A stretch of DNA of 64,000 bases from Spirochaetales bacterium (GCA_015075425.1 JABTUL010000002.1:434001-498000); one strand, 5' to 3'; positions 1 through 8,501 are shown, counted from the stretch's first letter. Numbers and translations are program-made. The notes: generated by a model not told the origin, from the sequence alone.

Positions 1-1
1 C

Positions 2-481
2 CATGGCTGTTGGCATAATTCCCTCCCACAAATCCTCTGGCTCAAAACTCTTGATCCGTATATACAGCGATTCCTTGAGTTTGTCGAGGATATTTTTCTC
101 GAGCCCGGAAGGCTCCGGACGCTGGACTATCTGCGCGAGAGCAGGCAGGCGCTCCGGCGGAGCGTACGTGAAGATTTCGACTTCTGTTGTGACGCGAAAC
201 CCGAAAAGCTCAAAAAAGGCTACTGCCATTCGCTTGAAGAATTCATCGAAGCGCAGCTTGAAGCGGGGCACAGGAAAGAGGTCGCTGTGGATGGAGTAGG
301 GTCAATCAGAATCCGCGATAAATTCTTCTTGCTCACCGGAATGGAGGATCCAGACGGAAAATCATGGCAATCGAATCATTTCCTACGTCTCCTTGCTTGG
401 TCTGTCCCTTTTCACATTTGGCTACCATCGTTCAGGAATCCCTGTAACCGGCTCTGCCCATGGTGGTGGATTCGTTTTTGA
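2..481 (+). CDS. Unrecognised partial ORF entering from the left edge
   Basis: An open frame runs from base 2 to a stop at 479-481 without an obvious start, so it probably continues upstream of the window. Up to about base 360 the translation looks protein-like, with charged helical stretches such as DYLRESRQALRRSVRED and SLEEFIEAQLEAGHRKE. The last 30 residues look like out-of-frame translation, because the neighbouring frame carries a recognisable RapZ fragment from about 363. I do not recognise the family. It may be the end of a gene cut by the rearrangements seen immediately downstream. Confidence 0.3.
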   Translation, partial: HGCWHNSLPQILWLKTLDPYIQRFLEFVEDIFLEPGRLRTLDYLRESRQALRRSVREDFDFCCDAKPEKLKKGYCHSLEEFIEAQLEAGHRKEVAVDGVGSIRIRDKFFLLTGMEDPDGKSWQSNHFLRLLAWSVPFHIWLPSFRNPCNRLCPWWWIRF

Positions 482-519
482 TTGCCGTTGCCTTCCGAAT
501 CCCGGCCAGGAGGCGCGCT
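363..519 (+). pseudogene. Fragment of a RapZ C-terminal-type domain
   Basis: Frame 3 encodes FTFGYHRSGIP followed by HGGGFVFDCRCLPNPGQE. This matches the start of the RapZ C-terminal domain as found in Bacteroidetes and spirochaete RapZ-like proteins (SF-[YF]-RxGIP, then GGGFVFDCR-LPNPG). The rest of the domain, including the conserved GCTGGxHRSV segment, is absent. After about base 519 the same frame continues into transposase-like sequence. I infer a truncated gene joined to a mobile-element remnant. The assignment rests on about 40 residues. Confidence 0.45.
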
Positions 520-935
520 TCGCTATGATTGCCACGCGGGATCTGGTGAACGTAGCGACCGGTGAGATTCGGGAAATCAATTTTATCGAGTCCCGCTCTT
601 CCTTTATTCAATGGCGAGAAGCGGTCCTCCGCCACCTGGTCCGCAAGAAGATCCTCAGCCCGACAGAATCTTCATCCTTTCGCAAAGCCTACCGCAAGGG
701 TTTCCACTGCTACTTCCAGCCCATCAACGGTAAAGAAAATGATGTACTCTTTCCGTACCGCTGAGTATCTGGCCAGCGGATTTTTCCACAACAGCCAGAT
801 CCTGAAGGTTGATCGTGAAAAGAAGACGGTGACTTTCCAATACCGCAGCTGGATGGAGCCGGGCAGCCGCAAGAAGCACTATACCACACTCACCATAAGC
901 GTCTTTGAATTCATAGCCAGGATGCTGTATTACTT
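520..935 (+). pseudogene. Frameshifted remnant of a Y2 (IS91-like) transposase
   Basis: Frame 3 up to about base 755 gives RKAYRKGFHCYFQPINGKE, then stops. Frame 1 continues as FRTAEYLASGFFHNSQILKV, then VTFQYRSWMEPGSRKK and FEFIARMLYYF. This order resembles the C-terminal half of Y2 transposases (xxYLARYxHRxAISNxRILxxD, VTFRYKD, EFIRRFL). Removing one base near 752-758 joins the two frames. The N-terminal zinc-binding region and the HUH motif are not visible, so this is a dead fragment. The family call is by motif resemblance only. Confidence 0.45.
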
Positions 936-944
936 TGCATATAA

Positions 945-967
945 TCGCGCCCCTGGACGGGGCGCGA
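945..967. repeat. Perfect GC-rich hairpin after the Y2 remnant
   Basis: The arms TCGCGCCCC and GGGGCGCGA are perfect 9-bp complements around a 5-base loop (TGGAC). It lies 10 bases past the last recognisable transposase codon. IS91-type elements carry a hairpin near their origin end, so this could mark the element end. It could equally be a terminator, although no T-tract follows. Confidence 0.4.
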
Positions 968-1098
968 CACTTAGCCTAACTTACTTTTCCCCCGTCTCCC
1001 GCCACCACAGCCTTTTCCTCCCGGTGGATCTTTCACGGCACCGTCCAATAATTTGTAAACCTCTGCGGCGCTTCCATGTCGGCGGTGCAAGCTCGATC

Positions 1099-1605
1099 CT
1101 ACCGGTTATCTGGTGCCCAGATCTCTCCGTCCGGGCTAACACCAGCGTATGCCCATCCGGCAGCAGCGGCCAGCTTTTGAACTGCTCTGGCTCTGATCGG
1201 CTCTTGTTTCTGCAGGTCATGGCCAGAAATGTGGCATGGGTAGTAGAGTGGAATCATCGTTGCCCACAGACTTAACGTGACCCAGACCAAAGGCATTTGT
1301 GGCCAGCAATACACTTTACGCCATGGCTCATTGTATGGGTAAAACCCAAGACCCCAAGGTTTTTTATGGGCACTCGCTACAAATGTAGCCTTTCCGGTTG
1401 GACGAGGTACGGGGTCACCGGCTATCTGTTCACCAGTAGTAATCCCATCTCCATCTCGCGATATGATGAAAATCGGGATATGGGCATAATCGTCTTCGGA
1501 TAGACGTTTTTGCTCTTCTGCAATCCGTTTCTGCTCTTGGAGGGGAATGCGAGCTGCGTGTTGCTGAAATTCGATACTATAGGCTGCCGTGGCGCATTGT
1601 ACCAA
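1099..1605 (-). CDS. Hypothetical protein, possibly truncated
   Basis: A 168-residue frame starts at a TTG inside a short tandem repeat. It begins with a polar coiled-coil-like stretch (QEQKRIAEEQKRLSEDD). It continues through one hydrophobic segment at about residues 104-122 and ends with AYAGVSPDGEIWAPDNR. No family is recognised. The start codon is poor and no ribosome-binding site is clear, so the true N-terminus may be missing. It sits between a transposase remnant and an IS, which makes decay likely. Confidence 0.3.
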   Translation of the reverse strand: MVQCATAAYSIEFQQHAARIPLQEQKRIAEEQKRLSEDDYAHIPIFIISRDGDGITTGEQIAGDPVPRPTGKATFVASAHKKPWGLGFYPYNEPWRKVYCWPQMPLVWVTLSLWATMIPLYYPCHISGHDLQKQEPIRARAVQKLAAAAGWAYAGVSPDGEIWAPDNR

Positions 1606-1623
1606 GAACCAAGAACCAAGAAC
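1601..1623. repeat. ACCAAGA tandem heptamer, three copies
   Basis: Three perfect copies of ACCAAGA plus AC run from 1601 to 1623, across the putative TTG start of the minus-strand ORF. Such a repeat could be a slippage site. No function is evident. Confidence 0.5.
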
Positions 1624-1799
1624 GGACTATTCTATTTTTTAGGTAACTTGTTTTCCAATTTGTGTACATGATTGATCTCCTTGTTTTTCAAACAAACCCC
1701 ACACGGACAACTGGCCACTGTGGCAAGAGAAAAAATCCATCTGGAGGAAAACAAATTTAAGGGGCCCCAAATCGGGGGTTTTGCCGTGATAACACTCGA

Positions 1800-3322
1800 A
1801 TTGACTCATTAAATTTCGCACTGAAATTTTTAGCCGCAGCCGTCCCGAAATATTGCTTGCACAGATGTATTCGCATGTCCATCAAACCGATTTTTCTTCC
1901 CGCAGAGCCCAGACCTTTTTGAGATCGGCATGATAATTGAATTGGTTTAGTTTTTCCATGAACGGGTTGGCATATGAATCGTTGTGGAGTCTCCTTCGTG
2001 CCGGTTCTTTATGGTAAACGATTTTGGGCCGGCGTTCTCGCTCTTTGTTAAGCTTTCTGCGCGGCTCTGGTTTGATGGCCTGAATTAATTCTTGCTGAAT
2101 GGTATCCATTTCACGCCTGAGAGCAGCTGGATTGAGGAAGAGGTATTTTCTCCTCAGGCCGGTTTTTATTCTGCGTGGAATGTCCTGGCTTGATAGGACG
2201 CGTTGCAGGGGAGTTTGTGGGCTGTCGTATTTGCGATAAGTTTTTGCGCCCTGGCGAGTTTTGCTGAGCAGCTTCATGGTCGGCAGAAAATAGTTTGAAT
2301 AAAGCTCAAGGCGACTGTACAGGCGCACGAGAATTTCACGCTGGCCAGTCTCATAGCGGAACCAGCCCACGTTGCGCCTCACAGTTGCGTGATTTTTTTG
2401 TTCGATAAAGCAGGAGTCATTTTTCTTGTAGGGGCGGGCCCTTGTGAATTCGATCCCGTGGCGCTGGCAGAAAGCGAATACGGCTGCATTGACAAATTCA
2501 GATCCATTGTCGGTATCCAGACCCCTGACCGGGAATGGAAAGGCCTTCCGGAGCTTTGAGAGGGCCTTGAGCATGCAAAATTCGGTCTTTCTGGAAACCG
2601 GAACTGAGATGGTCCATGTGGTGGCCACATCCGTGGCATTGAGACTCCAGAGATGTCCGGATTTGATGTTGCCGCCATTGTGTGCCACCAGATCGATCTG
2701 AAGAAAACTTGGCTTCACATCTTCCCATTCCCCAAAAGTTTTGATGGGAATTTGCGCGAAGAGATAGGAGTTTGGATGTTTTCTGAGCGGTTTTTTTCTG
2801 CCTCGATTGGCGCGTGCTCTGGCCAGAATACGATCAGCTGTGGCCGCACTTATTTGTAAAAGTTTTCTTTTTGTTTCGCGAGTGACAGCAATTTCATTGT
2901 GGCGAATAAGTGTTTCAAGCACATCCGGAAGAGCAGCCACCAGTCGCTTGCCGCAGACATAATTCAGCGTGGCCCAGATCTGTTCTAACGCCATGCGTAC
3001 GTCGTCTCCATAGGTGACACGATTGGGTCGCGTTGATTTAATTTTGTTGATAGGGTAGAAGCTGCGCAGCGCGCGGGCTGCATGGCTGCGGTTGTATCCG
3101 GTAACCCAGACAAATTCATCCAGCATTCGGGACTTGTGGCCCTTGCTGGCATTGCGGTAATGCTTGCAGAAAGCCCTGAGCATGGTGCGTCTATCTTTCA
3201 AATTCAGCCTCATTTCTGGCTCCAGATTTTGGTCTTGGAAGCCATATTTTTTCCTCCCGTTTCAGGTACAATTCTGGTGAGGCAACAGTCGGGATTTCAG
3301 GCACATTTCTAGATGAGGCAAT
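1800..3322 (-). mobile_element. DDE insertion sequence (ISNCY-like), about 1.5 kb
   Basis: The element holds one transposase gene. Its proposed ends are imperfect terminal inverted repeats: ATGAGGCAAT at 3313-3322 on the right and, read outward, ATGAGTCAAT at 1800-1809 on the left (9 of 10 identical). Inside each, a related ATTTCAG block appears. The right end has a second internal copy (GTGAGGCAAC, 3277-3286) 36 bases inward. I see no convincing target-site duplication, so the exact boundaries are tentative. Confidence 0.65.
1882..3213 (-). CDS. Transposase with integrase (DDE) catalytic core, ISNCY-like
   Basis: The 443-residue protein has an N-terminal helix-turn-helix region (LDEFVWVTGYNRSHAARAL, about residues 31-49). 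A retroviral-integrase-type core follows, with first Asp in FLQIDLVAH, second Asp in LDTDNGSEFVN and Glu in FIEQKN. All three catalytic residues are present and the length is typical of intact members of this transposase group, so it may be active. It fills the IS between the two inverted repeats. A 60-bp near-copy of its second-Asp region occurs at 8681-8740. Confidence 0.9.
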   Translation of the reverse strand: MRLNLKDRRTMLRAFCKHYRNASKGHKSRMLDEFVWVTGYNRSHAARALRSFYPINKIKSTRPNRVTYGDDVRMALEQIWATLNYVCGKRLVAALPDVLETLIRHNEIAVTRETKRKLLQISAATADRILARARANRGRKKPLRKHPNSYLFAQIPIKTFGEWEDVKPSFLQIDLVAHNGGNIKSGHLWSLNATDVATTWTISVPVSRKTEFCMLKALSKLRKAFPFPVRGLDTDNGSEFVNAAVFAFCQRHGIEFTRARPYKKNDSCFIEQKNHATVRRNVGWFRYETGQREILVRLYSRLELYSNYFLPTMKLLSKTRQGAKTYRKYDSPQTPLQRVLSSQDIPRRIKTGLRRKYLFLNPAALRREMDTIQQELIQAIKPEPRRKLNKERERRPKIVYHKEPARRRLHNDSYANPFMEKLNQFNYHADLKKVWALREEKSV

Positions 3323-3454
3323 ATGGTAATACCGATAAGAACCAGTATGTCCCGTTTTTCGGTGGACCGGGAGCAGTAACTGGTCCGTTTCGCTTTCAGC
3401 GGCGAGGGCGTCTGTTGATTTGGCCGAAATCAGATCCCGGAAGTAGTTTGCAGA

Positions 3455-6274
3455 ATGAACGATTCAAAAGGATCATCCGCTCAGGTAAAGGGCTCTTTTA
3501 GCGCCTACCTTGCCTTTAATAGCTTTCTGATTCTCCTGCCGATGGCAGCTCTGTGGCACAGAGATCTGCTACTACCGGAAGTATTGCCCGGGATGGCCTT
3601 CTTCTCGTTCGCGGGTCTGATATCCGCCTGGTTCTGTCTTTTGCGAAGGATCCATATAGCTTCCGCTTTGAAGGCCGGACTGTCGAAATTCGGAAAGCAT
3701 AGTTATGTATTTCCGATTGTCTTTTTGCTCACCTTCGTCGCAGCGGACGCTGTCAAGGTGGGCCTCAAGGAGCGGGATATGCTGCTCCTCCTGTCTCGTT
3801 CGAGCGTTTTAATATTAGGGTTGTTTTTTCTAGTATCTTACGTTCGCTACGTTATCGCTAAACGAAAGGCAGCGGGCGAAGGTGTCACGCTGATCCGTCG
3901 CTGGAACAGTGGCGAGATACCTGTCGTAATCTACTGTCTTATTTGCGGAATGCTGCTGCTCCACTATGCAGAAGCCTTCCCGATAACTGCCCTTATCGTT
4001 CCTTTTCCGCTGCTCTTTGCCGCCAGCGCCTCAGCGCTGTTTTTCGAGGCTGGCAGGAATCTCAGATCCTTTAAAGATCGTAACGGTAACAATCTCACCT
4101 GGGCCTACTTGATCATGGGTATGCTTTTCTACGCGCCGATGCGGATCTCGCTCATTGAACTGCAAGAGGCCTTCTCGGAAATATTGCCCCACCGAATCCT
4201 CGACGTAGCCCAGCTAAGTATCAGGCCTCTCGATCTCATCAATTTTGCACCCCTGCTCTTTGTGTTCGGCATTGTGCCCGGACTTCTTTTCAAAGGTCTG
4301 GATCAATCGCCGCCCCGCATCGCTGAAGGTTTTGTGTTCGGGCTGCTCCTGACGGCGCTACTATCCCTGTATCTGCCTGTATCTTACTATGCCTTTCCTT
4401 TTATCGCAGCCGGGAGCATGGTAGTCGCCCTTGCGATCGTTAACCGTTTGCACATGGGAATTTCCGCTGGGATTCCTCTTTCCGGGCAGTCAGGCACTCT
4501 GATTATGCTGATCGGTTCTGTGATCGCTCTCGTGATCTGTGTTATTGCCGATACTCGCCTGCCGGATGTCTGGATTCTTCTCAATGGTTACCTTTCCTAC
4601 TGGTTGCTTCTTGTGGTGGCTCTTCTGCTTTCTTTTGCCTTCATTTCACTGCGATCCATCTATCAGGCCCCCCATCTGAAAAATTTTCCCGCAGCGGTAT
4701 GGTCGCTGGCGGCGCTGGCGCTGCTTCTGAGCGCATCACTCTGGGCCGGCTGGCATCACAGAACCATAGAGTTGCAGGATTCCTCCCTGGCGGGTGTTTC
4801 GTTGAAAGATAGCGTTTCTGAACCTTCGTATGATCACCTCAAGCGCTATACGTGGCCGTCTTCAAAGAATACGGATGATCCGTCAACGTTTCGGACTCAT
4901 CTGACCTTTGAGACGGACGATCGAAAGGTGGCGATAAAACGCTGGAGTCTACTTCGTTTTGCGAAGCGGTGCGAAGGCGTCACAGTACGATTGCCATCCT
5001 CCCCATTTTTTGGACCGACCCTGAAGGTCGCAGGCATCACGCTGGACGGATCCCTGGATATTAAGACCATGGTAAAGCTTTCTCGCCAGTTTTCATCGCC
5101 CATCCTGAGTTTTGAGAGCGGTCAGAATCTAATGGATGGCGGCGCAGTGATTCGATTTAAGGACGGAGAGTATGATGGGCTTCTAAAAGATGATGGTCCC
5201 ATTTACGTTGAGGGTGAGGCCTCTGTGTCTTCAGGCAGACAACTCAGACTTAGCGATTGTTCTGAAGGACTTGTTGAGAACCGGGTCTTTCGTCCGGATA
5301 CGATTGACCGGCTGGAGAAGATTGATACGGTGCTTGTTGTGCGCCCGCCGGCGGCAGCTGTTTATGACGAGATTGGCGGAAGCAAAGCCGGAAGAAAGCT
5401 TCCTGCCGGTTTGATTGTACAGCCGGCCTTCCGGATCAAAACTGCCAGATTCTGGTATTTTTCTGACGGTTGGGTTTCTGAAGAATCTTTGCTTCCGTAT
5501 GATGAACTGATAGCGCAGATTCGTGGAAAAAGAGATATGGATCCGTCCACCATTTTCAAGGATCCTCTGCACCGCTATTTCAATGCCTCTGGAAAGGACT
5601 ATCTGGTTGAGAATTACCTGAAAGCACAGAAAGCCTGCGAAGTGGAACCGCGTTCCGGGGAGCGCTTGCCCTACGAACCTCTATTTCGAATGCTTATAAC
5701 GGACCCTGAAACGACGCCTCTTGTTATGGAAAAGAAGCCTGCCATGCAGGTTAGAATCTCTCTGGGCGATGGGACGCTTCATACGGTCAGCCAGGGCTTG
5801 ACGCTGCAGACGGACGAAGAGCTCAAAAAATTGAACGCGGCACTTGCCGATGATCTCGAAAAATGGAAATCGATCTTTGCCGCCCATCGGGGCGAGAGCG
5901 AACTGTGGCCCGACTATCCGGTACTGCTTATGGAGTATGAACAGCGGCTGGACTGCATGGTGGATTATACTCAATCAGGCATAGACCGATCGCTCGTGCT
6001 ATCGAACAAAGTACAGATTCACGGCATCCAGTACGAATCAAAGATGGCAACCATTGAAGAGAAAAATGGAATCAAATATGCTGTCAGTGGTGCTGGCGTT
6101 CATCTGCTTCAACCATATTATTCTGACTTTATTAGAACGATGGAAGTGGAATTCTGCAAGCAGTATGCTGAGCGCATGGCAACAGAAGAAGAAGTGCGGC
6201 AATACTACGGAGAGGAAGACTCCGTCCCCAGGCCCGGCACCACCGGCTATAGAACGCTATGTATAGCTCGATAG
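3455..6274 (+). CDS. Large polytopic membrane protein of unknown function
   Basis: The 939-residue protein has about 13 predicted membrane segments within residues 1-430, followed by a soluble domain of about 500 residues that should lie on one face of the membrane. The soluble part has mixed alpha/beta character and two Cys-containing segments (AKRCEGV, KAQKACEVE). No catalytic motif or known family is recognised. It starts at ATG 3455, 130 bases after the IS end, so the IS may affect its transcription. The next gene follows after 83 bases and begins with its own strong ribosome-binding site. Confidence 0.8.
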   Translation: MNDSKGSSAQVKGSFSAYLAFNSFLILLPMAALWHRDLLLPEVLPGMAFFSFAGLISAWFCLLRRIHIASALKAGLSKFGKHSYVFPIVFLLTFVAADAVKVGLKERDMLLLLSRSSVLILGLFFLVSYVRYVIAKRKAAGEGVTLIRRWNSGEIPVVIYCLICGMLLLHYAEAFPITALIVPFPLLFAASASALFFEAGRNLRSFKDRNGNNLTWAYLIMGMLFYAPMRISLIELQEAFSEILPHRILDVAQLSIRPLDLINFAPLLFVFGIVPGLLFKGLDQSPPRIAEGFVFGLLLTALLSLYLPVSYYAFPFIAAGSMVVALAIVNRLHMGISAGIPLSGQSGTLIMLIGSVIALVICVIADTRLPDVWILLNGYLSYWLLLVVALLLSFAFISLRSIYQAPHLKNFPAAVWSLAALALLLSASLWAGWHHRTIELQDSSLAGVSLKDSVSEPSYDHLKRYTWPSSKNTDDPSTFRTHLTFETDDRKVAIKRWSLLRFAKRCEGVTVRLPSSPFFGPTLKVAGITLDGSLDIKTMVKLSRQFSSPILSFESGQNLMDGGAVIRFKDGEYDGLLKDDGPIYVEGEASVSSGRQLRLSDCSEGLVENRVFRPDTIDRLEKIDTVLVVRPPAAAVYDEIGGSKAGRKLPAGLIVQPAFRIKTARFWYFSDGWVSEESLLPYDELIAQIRGKRDMDPSTIFKDPLHRYFNASGKDYLVENYLKAQKACEVEPRSGERLPYEPLFRMLITDPETTPLVMEKKPAMQVRISLGDGTLHTVSQGLTLQTDEELKKLNAALADDLEKWKSIFAAHRGESELWPDYPVLLMEYEQRLDCMVDYTQSGIDRSLVLSNKVQIHGIQYESKMATIEEKNGIKYAVSGAGVHLLQPYYSDFIRTMEVEFCKQYAERMATEEEVRQYYGEEDSVPRPGTTGYRTLCIAR

Positions 6275-6357
6275 AACCAGGATCAGGACTACGGTTAGTT
6301 TAACGCTGAACTTTCTTTCTCCTTTCCTGTCTAACCGATTGATGAAAGGAGCTAATT

Positions 6358-6843
6358 ATGATTGCTTTTGATCGCGTATTTCCGCTCGCCTGTCTCTTAA
6401 ACCTGACTTTCTTGAGCCAGTGCATTGTGACCAATGAATCTGGAGAAACAAGGCAAGCCATCAAAGGATACGGTGTGCGCAAGTCCGTTCAGGAGGCTGA
6501 ACTCAAAGGTTTTATCCTGGCGTCGCAAACCATAACCTCTGCAAATGGCGTGACTATAACCCCGCCGCAAATTACGGACATAGCCGACGATGCTCAGGTG
6601 GCCAGCAGAGTGGCCGGGCGTTCCATCCCACTAACGGATGAACGCAACTATACAGAAGATAGCGTGAAATCGTGTCTAAAAACAATCCAGACGCAGGCTT
6701 TGACCAATTATCAGGTGCTGCTCGACAAAGCTGTGCCGTTCCCTGATTACGAATTCGCAACACAGCATGGCCTCCTGGTTTCCATCGCCTGCTCCTTGCA
6801 GGAAAGCGGCAAGCTCATCAGTGCTGGCGGCCAGAATATTTAG
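6358..6843 (+). CDS. Putative lipoprotein, Leptospira-type
   Basis: The 161-residue protein starts at an ATG preceded by a strong AAAGGAG. A signal peptide ends with LSQC, making Cys22 the probable lipidated residue. The spacing of later cysteines (SCLKTI, SIACSLQ) resembles a paralogous lipoprotein family common in Leptospira; that resemblance is from memory and not proven. It is likely anchored in the envelope. No function can be inferred from its neighbours. Confidence 0.7.
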   Translation: MIAFDRVFPLACLLNLTFLSQCIVTNESGETRQAIKGYGVRKSVQEAELKGFILASQTITSANGVTITPPQITDIADDAQVASRVAGRSIPLTDERNYTEDSVKSCLKTIQTQALTNYQVLLDKAVPFPDYEFATQHGLLVSIACSLQESGKLISAGGQNI

Positions 6844-6852
6844 AAAAAAATG

Positions 6853-6886
6853 CCCCGGGGAGGGACGAATCAGACTCTTCCCGGGG
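6853..6886. terminator. Possible terminator hairpin after the lipoprotein gene
   Basis: CCCCGGG at 6853-6859 pairs with CCCGGGG at 6880-6886 across a 20-base loop, ten bases past the lipoprotein stop codon. No T-tract follows, so termination would be Rho-like or weak. Confidence 0.35.
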
Positions 6887-7031
6887 ACGCCCCATGAAGC
6901 GCTCAAATGCAGAAAGCGGCTGTATGCGTCGCTAACACACTCCGCCTGGATCTCATGGGCTCGCAGACCTTGCAGTCGGGTGTCATTGCGCTTCACTACA
7001 GAAAGCGGATGTAAACGAACCGGTTGGCAGA

Positions 7032-7442
7032 TCAGGGGACCGATGGCCGGTGCAGGCGCAACGGAATGACTCGGCGAAAATGCTCGAAATCCTTGTCGCT
7101 TGTAAATACGCCAAAATCCTCGGCAACCGCAACGGCGCAAATCAGCAGGTCAATGAATGTCCCGGTTACGCCTCGGGCTTTGCACATGTTGTAGAACTGC
7201 GCCGCTGCTTCATAATGATCAGTCGTGATTGGCTCGTCTGGAAAGGCCCGCAGTGAACTGCGTAAGTCCTCGAAGACCTCTGGAGTCTTCACCCCGGACA
7301 GCAACTCCTGGCGAATCGGACCGAGCATGACAACGCGGTGGTCCTCAATCAATGTGTTGAGCTCTGCCGTGATCTGTGTTAATCTGCCACTGCGGCGGCG
7401 CAATGCCTCCGACCAAACGCTCGTGTCCACTACGATCCTCAT
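7032..7442 (-). CDS. vapC: PIN-domain toxin, VapC family (module 1)
   Basis: The 136-residue PIN-domain protein is a predicted Mg-dependent endoribonuclease of a type II toxin-antitoxin system. The acidic cluster is visible: Asp6 (IVVDTSVW), Glu in IRQELLSG, Asp in FIDLLICA and Asp in TSDKDFEHF. Its ATG overlaps the antitoxin stop codon by four bases (7439-7442), so the two are translationally coupled. VapC toxins usually cleave tRNA or rRNA; the target here is unknown. It is the first of three PIN toxins within 2.4 kb. Confidence 0.9.
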   Translation of the reverse strand: MRIVVDTSVWSEALRRRSGRLTQITAELNTLIEDHRVVMLGPIRQELLSGVKTPEVFEDLRSSLRAFPDEPITTDHYEAAAQFYNMCKARGVTGTFIDLLICAVAVAEDFGVFTSDKDFEHFRRVIPLRLHRPSVP

Positions 7443-7651
7443 CTTTCTTTCGACTTTCGGTCACGCAGCCGCTTGTAGTCATAATCCGCATCGTACTGAA
7501 TGGTCCCAAAAAGCTTCACAATTTGCTTCTGTTTCCGGCGTTCGATGAATTCCCGGAGGGCGGAATTCACCGTTTCCTTTTTGGAAGCGAACTTGCCCAG
7601 CTTCTTGGCCTCGTTCAACAGTTTGTCGTCGATTGCGAGGTTGGTTGCCAT
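7439..7651 (-). CDS. vapB: VapB-type antitoxin (module 1)
   Basis: The 70-residue protein begins MATNLAIDDKLLNEAKKLG, typical of short VapB antitoxins (DUF2191-like). An N-terminal DNA-binding strand-helix is followed by a charged C-terminal tail that would neutralise the toxin. I chose ATG 7651 over GTG 7657 because a consensus promoter places the transcription start at or beside this ATG. It overlaps vapC by four bases and probably represses its own promoter. Confidence 0.85.
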   Translation of the reverse strand: MATNLAIDDKLLNEAKKLGKFASKKETVNSALREFIERRKQKQIVKLFGTIQYDADYDYKRLRDRKSKER

Positions 7652-7657
7652 ATCCAC

Positions 7658-7686
7658 ACATTAGCTTACACAGATCCATGTGTCAA
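7658..7686 (-). promoter_or_regulatory. vapB promoter with palindrome in the spacer
   Basis: On the minus strand TTGACA (7681-7686) and TAATGT (7658-7663) are separated by exactly 17 bases. The spacer and -35 carry ACACA-N6-TGTGT (7668-7683), a candidate antitoxin operator. Only six bases separate the -10 from the vapB ATG, so the mRNA would be leaderless. Confidence 0.65.
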
Positions 7687-7878
7687 CAAGAAAACCACCA
7701 TCGCTGCAGGGCGATAAACCGCCTTCTTTGTCATCGCAAGATATTTCCTTAGCAGCCCGGGATCTTCCGTGGAACTTGCAAGTTCGGTGCTCAGTGTAAT
7801 CGACTGGGTACTATTGGCCACGAGAAGCATTGGCGTCCATTTTTAGCCAGGCCGACCTCAAGTCCTGGAGGGAAATGC

Positions 7879-8262
7879 CTACCAAAAAGCCTGGTGATAA
7901 TTGGCCTGAATGTATTTGTCTTTGCTGAGGATTGCTACATTCCGCAGGCGCGCCTGGGCCGTGATCAGGCGATCGAAGGGATCCCGCGTCCAGTTTTCAT
8001 CAAGGGCCGTGCGCACCACATCGGAAAAGGGAAGGTCACATTGAGCCAGTTCCAATCGGGGGGCCAGGTATTGCAGCACAGTCAGGGCGCGCACATTGAT
8101 GCGCCGGGTTTCGAATAAGTATTCCAATTCCAGGATGGCCGCCGGGGAACACAAAAGCTGACTCTCCTCCACCGCTTGCCGGGCGGGCGGCGAAAGAAGA
8201 GTCGGGTCTGCGTACAGCCAGACCAGAACATGCGTATCGAGATATATTATTCGGGATGCCAT
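7879..8262 (-). CDS. vapC: PIN-domain toxin, VapC family (module 2)
   Basis: This 127-residue PIN protein is a predicted ribonuclease toxin. Conserved acidic residues lie in IYLDTHVLVW, LELEYLF, DPFDRLITAQ and SKDKYIQAN. The DPFDR-x-I-x-AQA signature is typical of toxins paired with Phd/YefM-type antitoxins. I chose ATG 8262, which overlaps the end of the antitoxin gene by 16 bases; a longer frame to 8307 would run deep into the antitoxin gene. It differs clearly from the module 1 toxin. Confidence 0.88.
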   Translation of the reverse strand: MASRIIYLDTHVLVWLYADPTLLSPPARQAVEESQLLCSPAAILELEYLFETRRINVRALTVLQYLAPRLELAQCDLPFSDVVRTALDENWTRDPFDRLITAQARLRNVAILSKDKYIQANYHQAFW

Positions 8263-8465
8263 TCTTTCGACCAGTCCAGATGGACCAGGGCTTCTGGATC
8301 CGCACATCCAATGTCGTGCGCTTCCAGTCGGGATAGTTTCCCGCCTTCTGCGGGCACGATGCGCAGAACTTTGCCAAATCGACTTACTTCTACCGGGATT
8401 CCGGTTGCGAGGATTTCATCGAGTACGGTGTACAGCTTCTGCCGGAGCTCTGTTGCGGAGATCAT
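8247..8465 (-). CDS. Phd/YefM-type antitoxin (module 2)
   Basis: The 72-residue protein starts MISATELRQKLYTVLDEI, the Phd/YefM N-terminal DNA-binding fold, with the strand VEVSRFGKVLRIVP. The C-terminus (HLDWSKEWHPE) would bind the toxin. ATG 8465 is chosen because the Phd fold begins there and a TTGACA/TATGGA promoter ends six bases upstream. The open frame continues further upstream through the IS-derived scrap, but that part is not protein-like. Confidence 0.85.
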   Translation of the reverse strand: MISATELRQKLYTVLDEILATGIPVEVSRFGKVLRIVPAEGGKLSRLEAHDIGCADPEALVHLDWSKEWHPE

Positions 8466-8471
8466 GATAAA

Positions 8472-8501
8472 TCCATACGTTCGCAAACGTACGGCTGTCA
8501 A
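8472..8501 (-). promoter_or_regulatory. Module 2 promoter with perfect operator-like palindrome
   Basis: TTGACA (8496-8501) and TATGGA (8472-8477) are separated by 18 bases on the minus strand. The spacer contains a perfect 16-bp inverted repeat, TACGTT-CGCA-AACGTA (8476-8491). A second palindrome, ACGTACGT (8509-8516), lies just upstream. The ATG is six bases after the -10, again predicting a leaderless transcript. The palindromes fit autoregulation by the Phd-type antitoxin. Confidence 0.65.
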
